Source of the DNA: Xanthostigma xanthostigma
Lineage: Eukaryota; Arthropoda; Insecta; Raphidioptera; Raphidiidae
Length of the DNA: 64,000 bases
Direction: 5' to 3'
NCBI GenBank assembly: GCA_963575645.1
Contig: OY754470.1
Location: 50,003,201-50,067,200, forward strand
The notes beneath the pieces were generated by a model. The model saw nothing but the letters and a program-made list of their open reading frames with translations, was not told the origin of the DNA and made no database searches. The position numbers were made by a program, and so were the translations under genes. Shown in pieces: positions 45,951 to 58,107 of this stretch (positions are counted from its first letter, which is position 1; every line of letters starts with the position of its first letter).

Positions 45951-46430
45951 AATATTATAAATGCGAATGTAAGTTTGTTTGTTACGCTTTCACGCAAAAA
46001 CTACTTAACCGATCATCATGAAACTTTGCACATACACTCTTGAAGGTATTAGAAGTAACATAGGATACTTTTTATTAAAAAAAAATAAAAATTTTTTACG
46101 AAAAATAAGAAAGGGTTGAAAACATTTTTTGGGCCCAAAAATACCGAAAAATTTCTCCGAATCGTTTCAAAATTGAAATTTAACCCTTTAGTAATGATTA
46201 AAATGTGCTATTAAAATTTCATTAAAATCGGCCCGACAGGACCGGACTTACAAATTTTATGAAAACGAAATATTATAAATGCGAATGTAAGTTTGTTTGT
46301 TACGCTTTCACGCAAAAACTACTTAACCGATCATCATGAAACTTTGCACATACACTCTTGAAGGTATTAGAAGTAACATAGGATACTTTTTATTAAAAAA
46401 AAATAAAAATTTTTTACGAAAAATAAGAAA
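45951..46430 (+). repeat. Identical 162-bp direct repeat
   Basis: 45951-46112 and 46269-46430 are identical as read by eye, including the indel-prone 'attaaaaaaaaataaaaa' tract. They are separated by 156 bp of unrelated sequence containing 'atcggcccgacaggaccgga'. Confidence 0.9.
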
Positions 46431-46514
46431 ATTGTTTGTCAAAATATGTGCAGATATGCATGTCAAAAGTCGATTTCCATCTCAATCGCGGGCGTAGCCG
46501 CGGGTAGCGGCTAG
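45951..46514 (+). mobile_element. Helitron-like element with internal 162-bp duplication
   Basis: The 3' end is '...gcgggtagcggCTAG' followed by T at 46515, preceded by the hairpin CGCGG-gcgtag-CCGCG. Those are Helitron 3' features. The 5' part ('aatattataaatgcgaatgt', 'cgctttcacgcaaaaactac') resembles a widespread insect repeat. No Rep/helicase coding sequence is present and the 5' terminus is uncertain. Confidence 0.6.
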
Positions 46515-46515
46515 T

Positions 46516-47760
46516 ATTAAATAAATATAAATAAAATTGTAATGTTTTATCTGAATATTATTATGTATATTTAACAAAATTTTGACGTAGATGTCCAAAT
46601 TATAAACTAAATTAGTAATTTTAACAATTTTTGTCTGCTGTCAGTTTGTTTATTCATAGAATATAGTTACTACATATTATGTTCGGAAAAATTTTACAAA
46701 ATATTAATTTAATTGTAAAATTATCAGAGCGGTCGCGTTAAAAAAAAGTTAAGGAAGACAACTAACAATTAAACATGGGACATCATTTCTATGCATATTT
46801 TATTTTGCAACATATACAAATATTGCATTATGTTGACATTTCAATAAATGCGACCTTATTCAGTAAAATATTAAAATCAAGAATCTCCGTTACATATTAT
46901 TTAACATTCAGTAATTAATGTTTAACTATGTTAATTGACTTGCGACCTTGCCAAGGTCATAACAAAAATTCATTTTATTGTACAAAAATACACACAGTTC
47001 CAGTTTAATATTATATGCATTTACTCAGTTCCTAAAAATATAACTAATATTTAATTAACAGATATTAAACAGAAAGTGCGCAAGCTCGTTTAAAAACCAT
47101 TTTTTAAGATTGTATTCATATATGAATTCAATTCACTCTACCTTGCGTAAAGAAATTTACTTAAATTGTATTATTCGATCCTAAAATGAATATCCAATTA
47201 ATAGTTTAGGTATATCTTAACATTTTTGAGTAGTTCGGCTTTGAGTTGCGGTGGAAAAATACTCATCAAAAATTGATACTCTTTATCGACCAATTTAACG
47301 GCAAATAGTACCAACGTCAAGTGAATTACGTAATCAAGTAAAGAACGTACGCCGCCTTTGTGTTCCCATTGACGGTTTTCTAATGTATGTTATCTTTTAT
47401 TAAGTTTGTATACCTGTCAAACTCTTGTTTGCTTTTCACCGTGTTATTTTTACTGTTATTTGTCTTGCGCGCAGTTATTAATTAGTTACTCTATCTAGTC
47501 TGTGTAGGTATAACATCTTTTGTGTTCTTTAAAGAAAACTGCAATAATGGAACTTATGTCATAATATCGCAAGGGTGTCTTGTAGCCTAGGAGAAAACAC
47601 CGCAGCCGCATTTCTTTTAACTAAAACCCAAAATATGTTATGATCCATTCGATCTTAAGAATCTTATCTTTTAAGATATCGAAATTACGTGTAGATTAAA
47701 TATGTGGTTTATAAAAAAATTAATTCAACTGACCGTAATAGTGTAATAATGTTTTAAATG
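46516..47760. other. AT-rich stretch, low in recognisable repeats
   Basis: No element could be delimited. This relatively repeat-poor stretch leads into the splice-site pair at 47761-47828. Confidence 0.4.
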
Positions 47761-47828
47761 TCTCTTTCTTTTTGTTTCAGGTGAGTGAACGCAATTTTTT
47801 TATCATAGAATTTCTCCTTTCGGTAAGT
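47761..47828 (+). promoter_or_regulatory. Candidate microexon or recursive splice site
   Basis: A long pyrimidine tract ending TCTCTTTCTTTTTGTTTCAG (47761-47780) abuts GTGAGTG. A possible branch point 'actgacc' lies about 50 nt upstream. At 47823 there is a second consensus donor, TCG|GTAAGT. The intervening 47781-47822 is 42 nt, a multiple of three, and open only in frame 0 (VSERNFFIIEFLLS). This is either a 14-codon microexon or a zero-length-exon recursive splice site with a downstream donor. No flanking exons are seen in the window. Confidence 0.4.
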
Positions 47829-49337
47829 CTTCAATTTGTTTGCTCCTTCGCGCGGAATGCATAATTTTCCTTCGAATTTTATCTTTCTTTTTTATTTGCT
47901 TACTTGTTCAAGTACAAGTTTTTGATTGGTCGACCAGAAATTGTCTGCCAGCGAGAAAAGCCTAAGATTTGGCTATTTGTGTCGTCTTAAAAAATGTTGT
48001 AATTACTTCTCGGTCTATTTTGCTATTTTCTCTGGCTATGAGTTGCGTTTAAATATCGTGCAACATCAAATAATTATTCTGTATAACTTGAAGCTATGAA
48101 CATTTGAATCGATAAACATGACAGCTGTTTTGAAACCACTGTACAGAGTGAATAAAATACGAGACAAGTTGAATTAATATCTAAAGCAGGGCTTCCCAAA
48201 TGATTATTTTGATAAACCGAAATATAACCGAGAACGCTTCGTCCGTCGCTTTTTTACTCGGAAAGGGTTAAATTTATGGGAAATAGTCATGTTTTTGTAT
48301 TTTTTTTATAAAAAACCATTAATTCAACTTTGAGATGTTTAATTACGCTGAATAACTTTTACAAATATTTATATTCAGCGGTATTTCTAATATTTGCAAA
48401 TTTTAGAGATAATTTCCTTGTTTTTGTCTTATTTATTTTCACTTACTTTATATAAAGACTTAATTGTCTCCAAACTGATTGAGCTAACAACTGAGAGAGG
48501 TTACAGTAGGGCAAAAGGCGGGGCAGTGCCCCATCACAACAAAGCTAAAAAAGTGTGAACATTTTCATTAATACTGGGAATATTTTTGATTCAATACTGT
48601 ATTCGTAGAGTAAACCGCAATTTTAACCAGCCCTGACACAAACCCTATCTGTGCACAGCGCGTTACATGGCCACTGCCCTTCAATAATTTTACCTTTTAT
48701 GTGGTTTCGTCAGTAGAGCGAATTCAATTTATTACTACATTGAAATTTCAATATACATTATGTAGATATGTATAGCGAATGTTTCGTTTTATATGCCACT
48801 TTTAAAATTGTTCTCCTTTTAATATTATACGATCGTTTATGACGATCTTTTGATACGATAGTTTTTTGTGTGAGCGTAACTCACAGAAGAAAAATAATTT
48901 TATAAAATATATGTTTAAAAAAATCACAGCTAATACGTGTACGATTATTGTTACCTTTTTTTGATTTTCGGTTTCAGTCCACATTTTTGCATACACAATA
49001 CTTTTTTTTAATGAAAAAGCTTTTCACTTCCCTCTACAATGAAATTGGTTTTTATTAATATGAAACGTTTTTCTCTCAATGACTTTTTTTATAAAGTAGG
49101 TAAATATATTTTTGTCAGTGAATTTTTCAGTGAACATTCAGCGGCTGAAAATGTTTTATAGACACCTAATCAAAAATTTTCAACCACTGAATATTCTGCA
49201 AAACGTATTAGGTACGTAAAAAAATATTTTTTTTTACTTGTATAGCGATTCTAAAATCACTCTAGTACGTAAATTATAATCTGTACAGCATAGTATGTAA
49301 CCATACAAACCAATAGCAAATATCATTATACTCATTA
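47829..49337. other. AT-rich stretch without a recognised gene
   Basis: No supported feature. Confidence 0.4.
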
Positions 49338-49440
49338 CTAGTCATTGCCCGCGTCACCGTGCGTGTTTTCAGAAATTTTATTTTATTTATTATATTATGT
49401 CAAATTGCAATATTATTGGTTGGAATTTTTTATGGAAAAA
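49338..49440 (-). mobile_element. Helitron-like 3' terminus, second minus-strand copy
   Basis: Read on the minus strand it ends '...gcgggcaatgaCTAG' then T. It aligns with 40937-41040 through 'cgtcaccg.gcg' and 'tatgtcaaat'. The 87-codon frame at 49345-49608 (+) starts inside it and is not supported. Confidence 0.5.
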
Positions 49441-52400
49441 AGAAGTTTAACATATTTTTATAACTTATTTCATATTCACAAAGTAATATATTTTCGCTGG
49501 GTTTATGATAGCAAGTCCAGCTTTATTATTGTTTATAAGAACGTTATTTATTTTCTACAAGATGAAGATCTCCACTTTGTTTTGAAGAAAGGACAATTTG
49601 AAATCTAGATTGTATCAGAAACCGAACATTAAAGTATTAAAGAATAATCTATCTAAAAACGGTGCTTATACAACACATAGTATATTTAATAAATATTGTA
49701 TATTGTGTATGATAAATATATATTTTACGTGTGCATGTCTGGATATATTCCCATCTAAATAATTACTCTCATTTCAGCAATTATGAAAACATGAATGACC
49801 TTAATTAAATTTAAACTTAACTTTCATGCGCTGGACATAATATTCACTTCGTACCTGAAATTGAAACACTGAAGCCTATTGAATGCAGAATTTAATTTGT
49901 GTTTATTATAATATATATAACGATATCGCGTATACAGATTGGACAAGTTGAACAGATAAAACGTTATTTGCCTTGTTCTAATTTTAAACACTGATTCCTC
50001 GCTTATCCATCACATTCTACGGCTTGTATCACGATTGCTTAGAGATCTTCACACTATTCTCTGAAATACACAACTGATGTGTCGCGATCGCGCGATTGTC
50101 GAACACACTTTGGATGGGAAATCGCTAGACAGAGCGCGGAATGTCAAATCGCGCAAGCAGATGAGAAATTGCGATGCAGCTGCTAAATACCACTTCAATT
50201 CGATTACAACTAATTTCAAATGAAAACAATTTGTTCGCAATCAGATGAATAAGAGTTTATAGTTAGAAAAGTTCTACAGTGCGCGTCTAATGCCCCCCCC
50301 CCACTACTTTAACTTTTGAACGAATTGAGTTAAAAGTTTACCCAAAGTCAAGGTAAAATCTTACTAGATTGACTATTTTTTTTTTTTTGAGATGTATTTG
50401 TCTTTGGAAATTCAAAGTTAACGCCGGGAGCTATTTAAAGATGGGAAGAGGGGTCATATTGCAATTTTCAATTTTTCAATTTTCTTCAACTTTAACTTTG
50501 TAGTTATGTACAGATTCAAAACGGAGTGAACAGCAGGCAAGTCTAAAATTTAAAGGAAACTATCAAAAATTGAAAAATGTTTTTTAGAAAATATATACAA
50601 TTACAAAACAAACTCCCAGTATGAAAAATATCCTTAAAGCCTTAGTATACCTACTAGTAGGCGATCATACAAAAAATGTTTTCCGCGACTATTTTTCATA
50701 CTAGCGGCTGTAACTGGTTTCACTAAGTTCTTCTGAACTTGTTTTTATAATAAAATCTTGTATGGCGTCTGCATTTTCTTGGAAATGAGGTTTGAATTAG
50801 CGAGAATATTAAAATTATAAAAGGCGAGGGCATGATTTCGTTTTTTTTTCTGCAAAAAAAGCAGCAGCTGACAGTTCATATTTGTATATTAAATAAATTA
50901 AATTAATGTTAACAGTTTAAATTTTATTTTTATAGAGATTCGAAATTTTTTTTTAACTCAAAGATGTTTATGTTAACAACAGATTTTTGTTTTTTTTTGT
51001 TTTAAACTGCAGCCACAGACCATTTCAAATTTGTTTCGTTGGAGAAAAAAAGAATGAAAAGTTGTATAACGCAATATTGTACATTCTGGAATTGTTTCAC
51101 TTTTTTATTTCACTTTAACTCTGCAAATAATTCAAGCACATCCACTCGTGTAGAAAACTTTTAATTTTCATTTTTATTCCTTGTTTTGTAATCGCAATTT
51201 GCACCGTGAAACACCTAATTGTAAAAAATTGTTTAGGAATAATATTCCGTTTACAATTAATATTGCAATAACAAATAACCTCCCACAAAATACTATTTAT
51301 TCAAAGGTTTCTTAAGGACGTAGTTCAGGCTTGTTTTCAACCCTTATTTCACAATTTTTTTTTAATAACAAAATAATGTACAATCATTTCAATTTTGTTA
51401 CATGTTTTTACTGACATCGTAAACTAAGAAAAAACATTTTTTTTGCTTAATTTTACGCCATTTTATAATTGTTTTCTTGACCTAATGTAGACAACTTTAA
51501 ATGGAGGTAGGTGCGTAGCGCGGGTGATAACGTCACTTGGAGTCATCTGAACTATAAAAATTAAATTGATTATTGTTTCATAGGCTTGTGGCTCTATCCC
51601 GTACTAGATATAAACATTTTTATTGACAAATAACAAAATGGCGGGTTTAAAAAAACAACGAGAAAATCGTGATTTTGTCGTTGAAAATCGGTTAAAAAAA
51701 TAGAATTAATAATTTTTATAATTAAGTAATTCTAGTACCGGACGGAGCTATTGTTGTGTGGATTACCCTATGCAAAATTTAAAACAATCGGTTGTATACA
51801 ATTGTTTCAATCATCCGCGCCGCTTACAAAAACGTATTTTTGAGAAAAACGCGTTTAAAGTTTTGATTTAAGATTTCTTACAAAAAAATTTTTACACTAA
51901 TCAGCTATGCCTGGTGTATAGTAAACCTTCCGTTTCTTCGAAAGCATCGTTACTGCTAATTTTTTTGCTCTACTCTGCGAGAGTATAAGGGTAACGTGAT
52001 AACAATTGAGAGGTAATAGCAGGTAAGAGTCTTACCGTAAGACTGCTGTTGATCTCGACTATATGCTATAGCTTTGTAAATATTTAATATTTCGGTCTAA
52101 AATTTTTACAGCATTTTCGCAATATTTTATACCTAAAAATGTAAAAAAAAATAAATTCGATTTTCCGAAACCCGAACACCAGACTACGTCTCATACTAAG
52201 TTTGATTTGTATTTTGAATATTGTGTTAAACATTTGTCTCTAATAATTTTATTTTTTGTTTCTTGCTGACCTCAATTATCGGGCGTCGTGTAACAACATA
52301 AAATCTTTTGAATAAATATTTTTGTATCAATCTTTATTTTGAAAGAGCATCATACTTATTTTTGGGGGTAAAAATTGGCTTTTCATGCCAATGACATAAA

Positions 52401-55400
52401 ATGAAAGCCATTCATGCGCAGATCAAAAGTCAAGTGTTTTCGTATTTCGATAGTAAGTTTTAAATGTTGTTCTTTCAATACACTTATTAGGTACTGTGTT
52501 ACAAAGGCGAAATTCGCGATTATGACTTGAGTGATTGCTGTCGCCAATTTTCTGCCCTTGTAGCACAATTACTATTTCATTTTAAGCTGTTTTCGACAAA
52601 ACAACTTGTTACATTTTGTATACTATTACAATTGGTAAACAATCGATAATATTATTATTAATTACATCACTGAGGTCTAATATTTTAATTACTTGATACT
52701 GTGTGCAAAATGTTTATTAATATTATAATCCATGCTTCTCTATATATCCTGTATTTTAATAATATTAGTTGATTCTCGTAAATTCTGCCGAGTTTATTTT
52801 ACTAGAAGATTTGATACAATATTGCCCACAATTGAATTATATTTCGATATGTTTCTAGCGTCGCGTTGTTTAATGCATAAAACTGACGATACTTTAAAAA
52901 TCAAACCCGGAGTTTTTTTTTACATTTCAAACATAATAATAAGCTATAAACTAAGCTATATTTTATATTTATTTATTTCTTTTACAATAAAATTTTAAAA
53001 AGAATTATAAAATCCATACAACATTCTAAGCCATTGCATATTAATGTAATAGTTTTACTTCATTCACATCAATATTAATTATTAAGCAACTTCTCTGTTC
53101 CTATAGGATAAAAAGTTCTGGTTGTTATTTATTAAACATATGAACTAAAATCGAACAATTTTAAAAACTATGGAAAACAATGTGTCTAAAAATCGGATGA
53201 AATCAGCTCTGATTGTGCCGCAGTGTTTCTCGTAGGCTTACGCCTTTTAAAAATAAATTTTCGATTTTTTTAATTTTGTACTAAAAAAAACTAACATAGG
53301 ACATATAGAAAGTTTAATGATAATTTTAAGGGGTCTTCTTTTGAGTTCAAATAACAAAGTAAGTGAGGCATATACCAGCAAATATAGATATCCTGTGTCA
53401 AAATTAACGTATTAAGTCACCCGGTATATTACGGTATATCACCTATATTATGTAATATGAGCACATCGGAACGGGTAACATGCATTTATTACTGATTTTA
53501 CAGTTTTCATAATTTAATTATGAAATGCATTTAATAAAGTTCCGATATGATTCGCAGTAAATTAGTATTTCGTTAGCAGAGAATTCAGTAATCAGTCAAA
53601 TATGCAACATTCATTAACAGTTATTAGCAGAATTAATCGTAATTTTCTGTTTTATTAAAAATATACCAATAAATATTTTTATTCGCCATAATTAAATTTA
53701 TAAACAAATATAGTTTGGAATTAAATATTGAAATATTTTCCAGTATTAAGGTCGCTGCACACGGGGCTGGTTTTGCCGCTAGATTACTTGCTATTGATGG
53801 CTTTTATGTGCTCGCTTCACACGGTGCGTTCTTTCAGCTTGTCTTGTAGATGCTTTTGGAGCGCGCGCTGTGACAGTTCTGTTGTCTGAGCAAATGCAGA
53901 TACCATGACGCCATGTTGGTTTATGTGCGTTTACCTGTGTCGCCCACGTGACAAGAAACTGAAAACCGGCAAAGGAGCAAGCAAGCCCCGGTTCTAATTT
54001 TAAAATTCAACTTTTAATCTAAATGACGCTATTGTTTTCCTTTGGACTTTTAAATAAAAAATTCTATATTATTACAATTCAAACGATACTCTTTCATAAA
54101 GAATTCTTTGTTAATGATTAAAAAATCTAGAAATAAAAAAACAAATGTCTACATAAATAAGAGTTTTGCTTTTTTTCACCCTGAATTATCTGGAGTTTAT
54201 ATTTTTTGAATTGGTTTCCGATTGTAGTTCTGAGAATAAGAAGAAAAACATACGTTGCAATAAATTCTTTCTTTTTGCCTTTTTCAGCATCGTTCTTATA
54301 TTTAATAATAAAATTCGTTAACTGTACTCATGAATAATGTGAATTTTAATTGTATTTTAATATTAAAAGATCTAATGAAATGTAAAATTACAATAATAGT
54401 ACAGAGCATATTTCAATGAATATTTATTTCGATAATTTCATACTCTACTGAATCGAGAATATTTCTTTTCGCTTGACAAGACATTCTGAACATATTACTG
54501 AAAAAGTTTTTGTAATCTGTTAAAAGTTTTTCTATTTTTAACTACGGCAATGCATCAGCAATTTTCTAGAGCTTATTTGAATTCATGTATGATTTTCAAT
54601 TATTTGAATTTTCTTTAAATAAATACGATACATGCAGCTGTACGATGCCGTTTCCTAAATACTATTTTATTCTTTCGAATCCAAAGACCATAGCCTTATT
54701 CATTTTAAACAAAGTTTTCATTTATTTACACTTAAGTACTCTATTTTAAAGCAGTAATTGTTTCTTCTAACATAGTGGTTTCATCAGACAAAGTGGTGTC
54801 AGATTTTTGTCAGACGAAGGCACTTTGTTTTGCAAATAAATAAAACGTTGTGTTTTATTTAATATAAAATGTGTCAAAATTATTAATAACAACTAACTGC
54901 CGAATTTTTTTTTGTAATAATGTTTTTTTTTCGTATTGAAATATTCAATACTTTTGTCACTTCATTTTAGACATGCGCTATTTCCGAATCGGACCAAAAG
55001 GGAGCGCATAATTGACAAGTCATTCTCTGTCTTTTTGTTCTGTCGCTTTCATTTTTTATCGTCTCTCGACGTCTTTGATAAAGATTTGGCGAACTGCTCT
55101 CGTCTGTACTTTTTCCTGATGACTAAATTTACCTACCTTCATAATATATTAATACATTTTATGTCAGCTATTTAAAACTTAATTTTGTTTTTCCACTAGA
55201 GACTTTTTCATAAAACTAGAATATTAGCGTCGACTCAGTTGCAATAATAAACAAGAAATTTCTAACACAACACACACATATGCACTAAACATTAAAATTT
55301 ATATGTAATAATACGGCGGGAGCAGCGTGACACTGGTGGTGGAAGTGCAGAAGCACGTTGTATGCAATGATATCATAATATAGTAAAGAATCTGTGGCCG

Positions 55401-55832
55401 CAAATGTTTCGCATTATGTAAACATAACCAAACTTAAAATTGATGTATTGTACAGATAGACAGATTTGTTAACAATAATATTTACTAAATCTGTTTAGTG
55501 TACAAATTTATTGATATATAAATCCCACTGACTTTGTTTTTAATTATACTATAAGTGTAAATTACTTAGCTAATTAAATTTTGAGTTTAATATTGAAATA
55601 TTGTAAAAAAGCAGAAAAAACAGTTTTTGTTGATATAAATTGTACATTTTAAACACGGCTTTATGAAATCTATCTCCTGAGTAACTAATTTACGCAAATG
55701 TGGCATAATCTCAACAAATACAGCAGCTAGTTGTCACTCAAACCATCATAGTCAGTCGCGTTATAAAATTTAAATTATTATAGATATATTTAGAATGAGT
55801 AGAGATTGGCTGCCCATCACCAAAATAAAAAT
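49441..55832. other. Long AT-rich stretch without a recognised gene
   Basis: Over 6 kb with no supported element. A C10 tract lies at 50293-50302. A GC-richer patch at about 53745-53995 ('ggtcgctgcacacggggctg', 'ggagcaagcaagccccggtt') has a weak inverted similarity between its ends ('ggggct'/'agcccc') and may be a decayed DNA transposon, but this is not demonstrable. Confidence 0.4.
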
Positions 55833-56256
55833 TATAATAAATAAAATTATCAGCCAATTTTTCAGACGAATATATTAACAAAAAATTGGTTGTCTGTAAA
55901 GTCGGTTTACGGACGATAGTTTTACGTGATAACGTCATAAAGAAACATTGATGAACTCTCTGACGTCACGCGAGAAGAGAGAGAAATGCGTACAAGCCGA
56001 CACTTGGGCCGATCGTGCCTCTCTATCGCTTATACCGCGCTCTCGCTTGCACGCTCAGGCTCAGGCGGAACGTGACACTTTTTCGTGCGTGCAGCCGGTG
56101 TTTCATCAATTTATAAGACGCTATCACGTCAAAAAATATAATTAATTAATACAATAACGTTTTGATCCGGATTTTTTTCTTCGTTAATATATTTGTCTGA
56201 AAAATTGGTATATAATTTATTTATTGAGAGTTATAATCAGACGTTAATCAAAGATT
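55833..56256. repeat. R-family inverted-arm repeat (R3), interrupted
   Basis: The left arm (55833-55885: 'ataataaataaaattatcag', 'ccaatttttcagacgaatat') and the right arm (about 56190-56256: 'atttgtctgaaaaattggta', 'cagacgttaatcaaagatt') match those of 57838-58107. The hammerhead-like centre is degenerate ('acgttttgatccggatttt'). The element at 55886-56130 has inserted into the left arm. Confidence 0.8.
55886..56130 (+). mobile_element. TTGG/GTC-family element, copy E (short subfamily, nested)
   Basis: It starts TTGGTTGTCTGTAAAG and ends 'gctatcacgtc', with A6 on each side (55880-55885 and 56131-56136). The 245-bp interior is GC-richer and largely specific to this copy ('gacgtcacgcgagaag', 'ccgcgctctcgcttgcacgc'). 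It keeps the shared 'caggcggaacgtgacac' and 'cgtgcagccggtgtttca' blocks. It is nested in repeat R3. The 65-codon frame over it is incidental. Confidence 0.95.
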
Positions 56257-57159
56257 AAAAATTATAATATTGTATTCGACCGTGTTCTGTTCTGTTCTAT
56301 TTACGTTTGCCAGCGCAAATATCACAATCTTTAACTCTATTTGCGCTTCTATGAAACTATCTTTCAAACTCGCTGTAAATATCAAAAAAATATTTTTGTA
56401 ATTAATTTTTGTTTGCGATTGAATCTGTTTTGTTCCGGCACGGTATATTGTCTAGCATTCATGGACACAGTGTAACATAGTAAAGAATCTCTACTTCCAT
56501 TATTAAAAAGGCTTTCTTGTGTTGACTGCTCTTGCTTGTTGAGCTAAGAAGAGCCCATCTCTCGGTGGTTCTCCGGCATTTTAAGAGTTTTCTTGTGTCA
56601 CAGCCTGGCTGCACCACGACCTCTGCACCCTTATTCCACCCCTACTTTCAGTTCTTTATTTTTTTTTTCGTTCTTTGAACACAGAAAAACAAGACATTCC
56701 CCTGGTTGTATGGCAGTACAGTTTTAACGGGTTACCGTACCTTAAATTGTATTTTCTTTAAAAACATAAAGGATTAGTACTTTTGCATAATCCAATTATC
56801 ACTGTTATTCCCTTCTGTTCAGAATATTTCATTAGCAAGGCGCATTGAAATATCATTATTTCGTTCCGTTTACTACCTATTTTTCTCTTTAATTTTAATT
56901 TAAAAGCTTGCAATTTGGCTGCAACTAGGGATTTTCCCCACAAATATGGGGGTATTATTAATGAACCTAATGATTTTGAGGGTGTTTTTTTTTCACTGAT
57001 TGTATTCAAATGTCCAGTTTACTGCTAAATTAAATTTTAGGTATTGTTTAAAAATTAAGTTCAGTAATGCTGGGTTCAAGAAAGGATTTTTAAAAAATAT
57101 AAATTCACAATGACCTTATGTTGTGATCAACATACATTTCTCCATAAGAAATGCATTGT
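56257..57159. other. Unassigned stretch
   Basis: No supported coding region or element. The minus-strand frame at 56758-57009 has no recognisable domain. Confidence 0.4.
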
Positions 57160-57250
57160 GGAATTATTAAATGATCCATATTACATTTTTTTTATGGATG
57201 ACTGTGTCAACCATTAAAAATATAATAAGGGTCATTTAATAATTCTATAC
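57160..57250. repeat. Inverted repeat, about 35-bp arms
   Basis: 'tggaattattaaatgatcc' at about 57161 is inverted as 'gggtcatttaataattcta' at about 57229, with a short interrupted spacer. Confidence 0.65.
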
Positions 57251-57268
57251 ATTTTAAACATACAAAAA

Positions 57269-57491
57269 CAACAATTCAAGAGCGTAGATATTTTTTTTCT
57301 AATATTTTTTTTAAGTTTTATTAATATTAAACAAAAATACTCACAAAGCAAAATATTAGTTCTGAAACCAGTTTTTCAAGTAGTGTTTTTATTTTTTATT
57401 GTTTATTTCTTCAAATTATTTTCAGTTTCTTTTATTATTATGATCCTGGGGGGGTGATTACCCCCACCTTATCTACGCCCTTGAAACAATT
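57269..57491. mobile_element. hAT-like MITE with near-perfect 8-bp TSD
   Basis: The 207-bp element (57277-57483) begins CAAGAGCGTAGATA and its right end, read in reverse complement, is CAAGGGCGTAGATA. It is flanked by CAACAATT (57269-57276) and AAACAATT (57484-57491), a 7/8 match. The C/G run 'ctgggggggtgattaccccc' lies near the right end. The superfamily assignment rests on the 8-bp duplication. Confidence 0.7.
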
Positions 57492-57683
57492 GATAATCTA
57501 TTCCTTATTAATTAATAATTTTACAAACATGAAATTTTAATTCAATTTTAATTATCAATCCACATATTATAACTACTTCACCAAGAAAATATTTTTAATT
57601 CCGTTATACAATTACATTTGTTTATTTAATTTATTATTGTACTCTTACAGAGTTTAATAAAAATTCTTATTTTAATATACAGG

Positions 57684-57711
57684 CTGATGATGCCCAACCG
57701 GACGAAACGTT
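57684..57711 (+). ncRNA. Hammerhead-ribozyme-like core (H2)
   Basis: CTGATGA (57684-57690) is followed by 'tgcccaaccggac' and GAAACGTT (57704-57711), the canonical core order CTGANGA-stem II-GAAA. Stem II is short ('gcc'/'gga' region) and imperfect. A complete three-stem fold was not found by eye. Confidence 0.45.
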
Positions 57712-57837
57712 TATATTACTCTTTGTAACTTTATATCACGTCAAAATTAAAAACAAGATGTCTATCTGTAGACGAATAATTTTTCTTCTTTGACGAAGTT
57801 TTTGTCTGTCTTGATAATTACGTAATTTTGGCTAAAT

Positions 57838-58107
57838 ATATCCAAACACAAATCTTTGATTAGAACTCTTCAATAAATAAAATTATCGACCAATTTTTCA
57901 GACAAATATATTAACAAAAAATAATAATTAATACATTAACGTTTCGATCCGGATTTGGAGCTTCTTCAGAACTGATCTAAAAAATATAAAAATTGATTAA
58001 TAATTAGTTGGTTCTTAAAAAAAATTCGCTTTTATTATTATTTTTTGTTAAAATATTTGTCTGAAAAATTGGTAGATAATTTTATTTATTGAAAAATATC
58101 CAAACAC
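57838..58107. mobile_element. R-family inverted-arm element (R4) with hammerhead-like centre
   Basis: The arms 'caataaataaaattatcgac' then 'caatttttcagacaaatata' (57870-57911) and their complement (about 58052-58092) bracket a centre containing the core H3 (57938-57969). The 12-mer ATATCCAAACAC occurs directly on both sides (57838-57849 and 58096-58107) and may be a target duplication. Long inverted terminal segments plus a hammerhead-like core suggest a Penelope-like remnant. No reverse transcriptase is present. Confidence 0.7.
57938..57969 (-). ncRNA. Hammerhead-ribozyme-like core (H3)
   Basis: On the minus strand CTGAAGA is followed by 'agctccaaatccggatc' and GAAACGTT. The core residues are intact; stem II is weak ('tcc'/'gga'). 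It sits between the inverted arms of R4. A degenerate relative ('atccggatcaaaacgtt') is in R3. Confidence 0.45.

Noticed and set aside
53745..53995. GC-richer patch considered as a hAT element
   Set aside because: Only a weak inverted similarity at the edges and no target duplication could be found.
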